Shown here piece by piece: positions 15,584 to 15,632 of a DNA stretch of 15,632 nucleotides. This DNA comes from Candidatus Avelusimicrobium facis (GTDB lineage Bacteria > Elusimicrobiota > Elusimicrobia > Elusimicrobiales > Elusimicrobiaceae). The notes beneath the pieces were generated by a model that searched no databases, had not been told where the DNA came from, and was given only the letters and a program-made list of their open reading frames with translations. The first letter of the stretch is position 1. Every line of letters begins with the position of its first letter. The DNA lies in NCBI GenBank assembly GCA_900762815.1, contig CAAFHX010000048.1:1-15632 (forward strand). The letters run 5' to 3'. The translations under genes were made by a program, and so were the position numbers.

Positions 15584-15625
15584 TTTTTTGATAAATTTTG
15601 CTTCTACGCAAAATTGATCAAAAAA
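15584..15625. promoter_or_regulatory. A/T-rich 18-bp hairpin just upstream of the pilin ribosome site
   Basis: TTTTTTGATAAATTTTGC (15584-15601) and GCAAAATTGATCAAAAAA (15608-15625) are inverted complements with one mismatch, around a 6-base loop. On the minus strand the structure ends next to the AGGAG of the pilin gene. Neither strand has a T-run after the stem, so it is not a standard terminator. It may be a leader-RNA structure masking or stabilising the start region, or an operator. The window ends before any clear promoter. Confidence 0.55.
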
Positions 15626-15632
15626 AAAACTA

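Overview
The window comes from a bacterial chromosome at roughly 55% G+C. Every gene I can support lies on the minus strand, so transcription runs from high to low coordinates. The organism is probably a gut-associated member of the Elusimicrobiota (Elusimicrobiaceae-like). This rests on the [30 protein letters not shown]-type pilin and on the general look of the proteins. It is a recollection-based inference, not a database result. The content is mostly housekeeping and the standard genetic code applies.

Layout in the direction of transcription: (1) 15572-14943 is a type IV pilin-like protein preceded by a large A/T-rich hairpin. Its leader peptide contains an in-frame 81-bp palindromic element. 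(2) 14894-12970 is rsmE-mtaB, two RNA-modification genes joined by an ATGA overlap. (3) 12862-9241 is glmU-prs-rplY(ctc)-pth, the same order as the classic gcaD-prs-ctc-pth cluster of Firmicutes. It links UDP-GlcNAc and PRPP supply to two translation-related genes. (4) 9113-8403 is an exported, helical, coiled-coil-rich protein of unknown function, with its own good promoter and a terminator. (5) 8250-173 is a tight seven-gene run: secA, a membrane-anchored cysteine-rich protein, lnt, prfB, hemW, a CofE-like ligase and mscL. Five of its six junctions overlap, four of them by ATGA, and it ends at a strong intrinsic terminator. (6) 1-85 holds two near-identical palindromic repeat units spaced 50 bp apart, and the array runs off the window edge.

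Functionally, the large run joins protein export (SecA), lipoprotein N-acylation (Lnt), peptide release at UGA/UAA (RF2), a radical-SAM heme chaperone family protein (HemW), a ligase-family protein whose usual F420 context is not visible, and an osmotic safety valve (MscL). No mobile-element transposase, tRNA, rRNA, CRISPR array or defence system is visible. The least explained parts are the in-frame palindrome in the pilin leader, the cysteine-rich SecA-Lnt neighbour, the exported coiled-coil protein, the CofE-like protein and the repeat array at the left edge. No intergenic stretch exceeds 300 bases.
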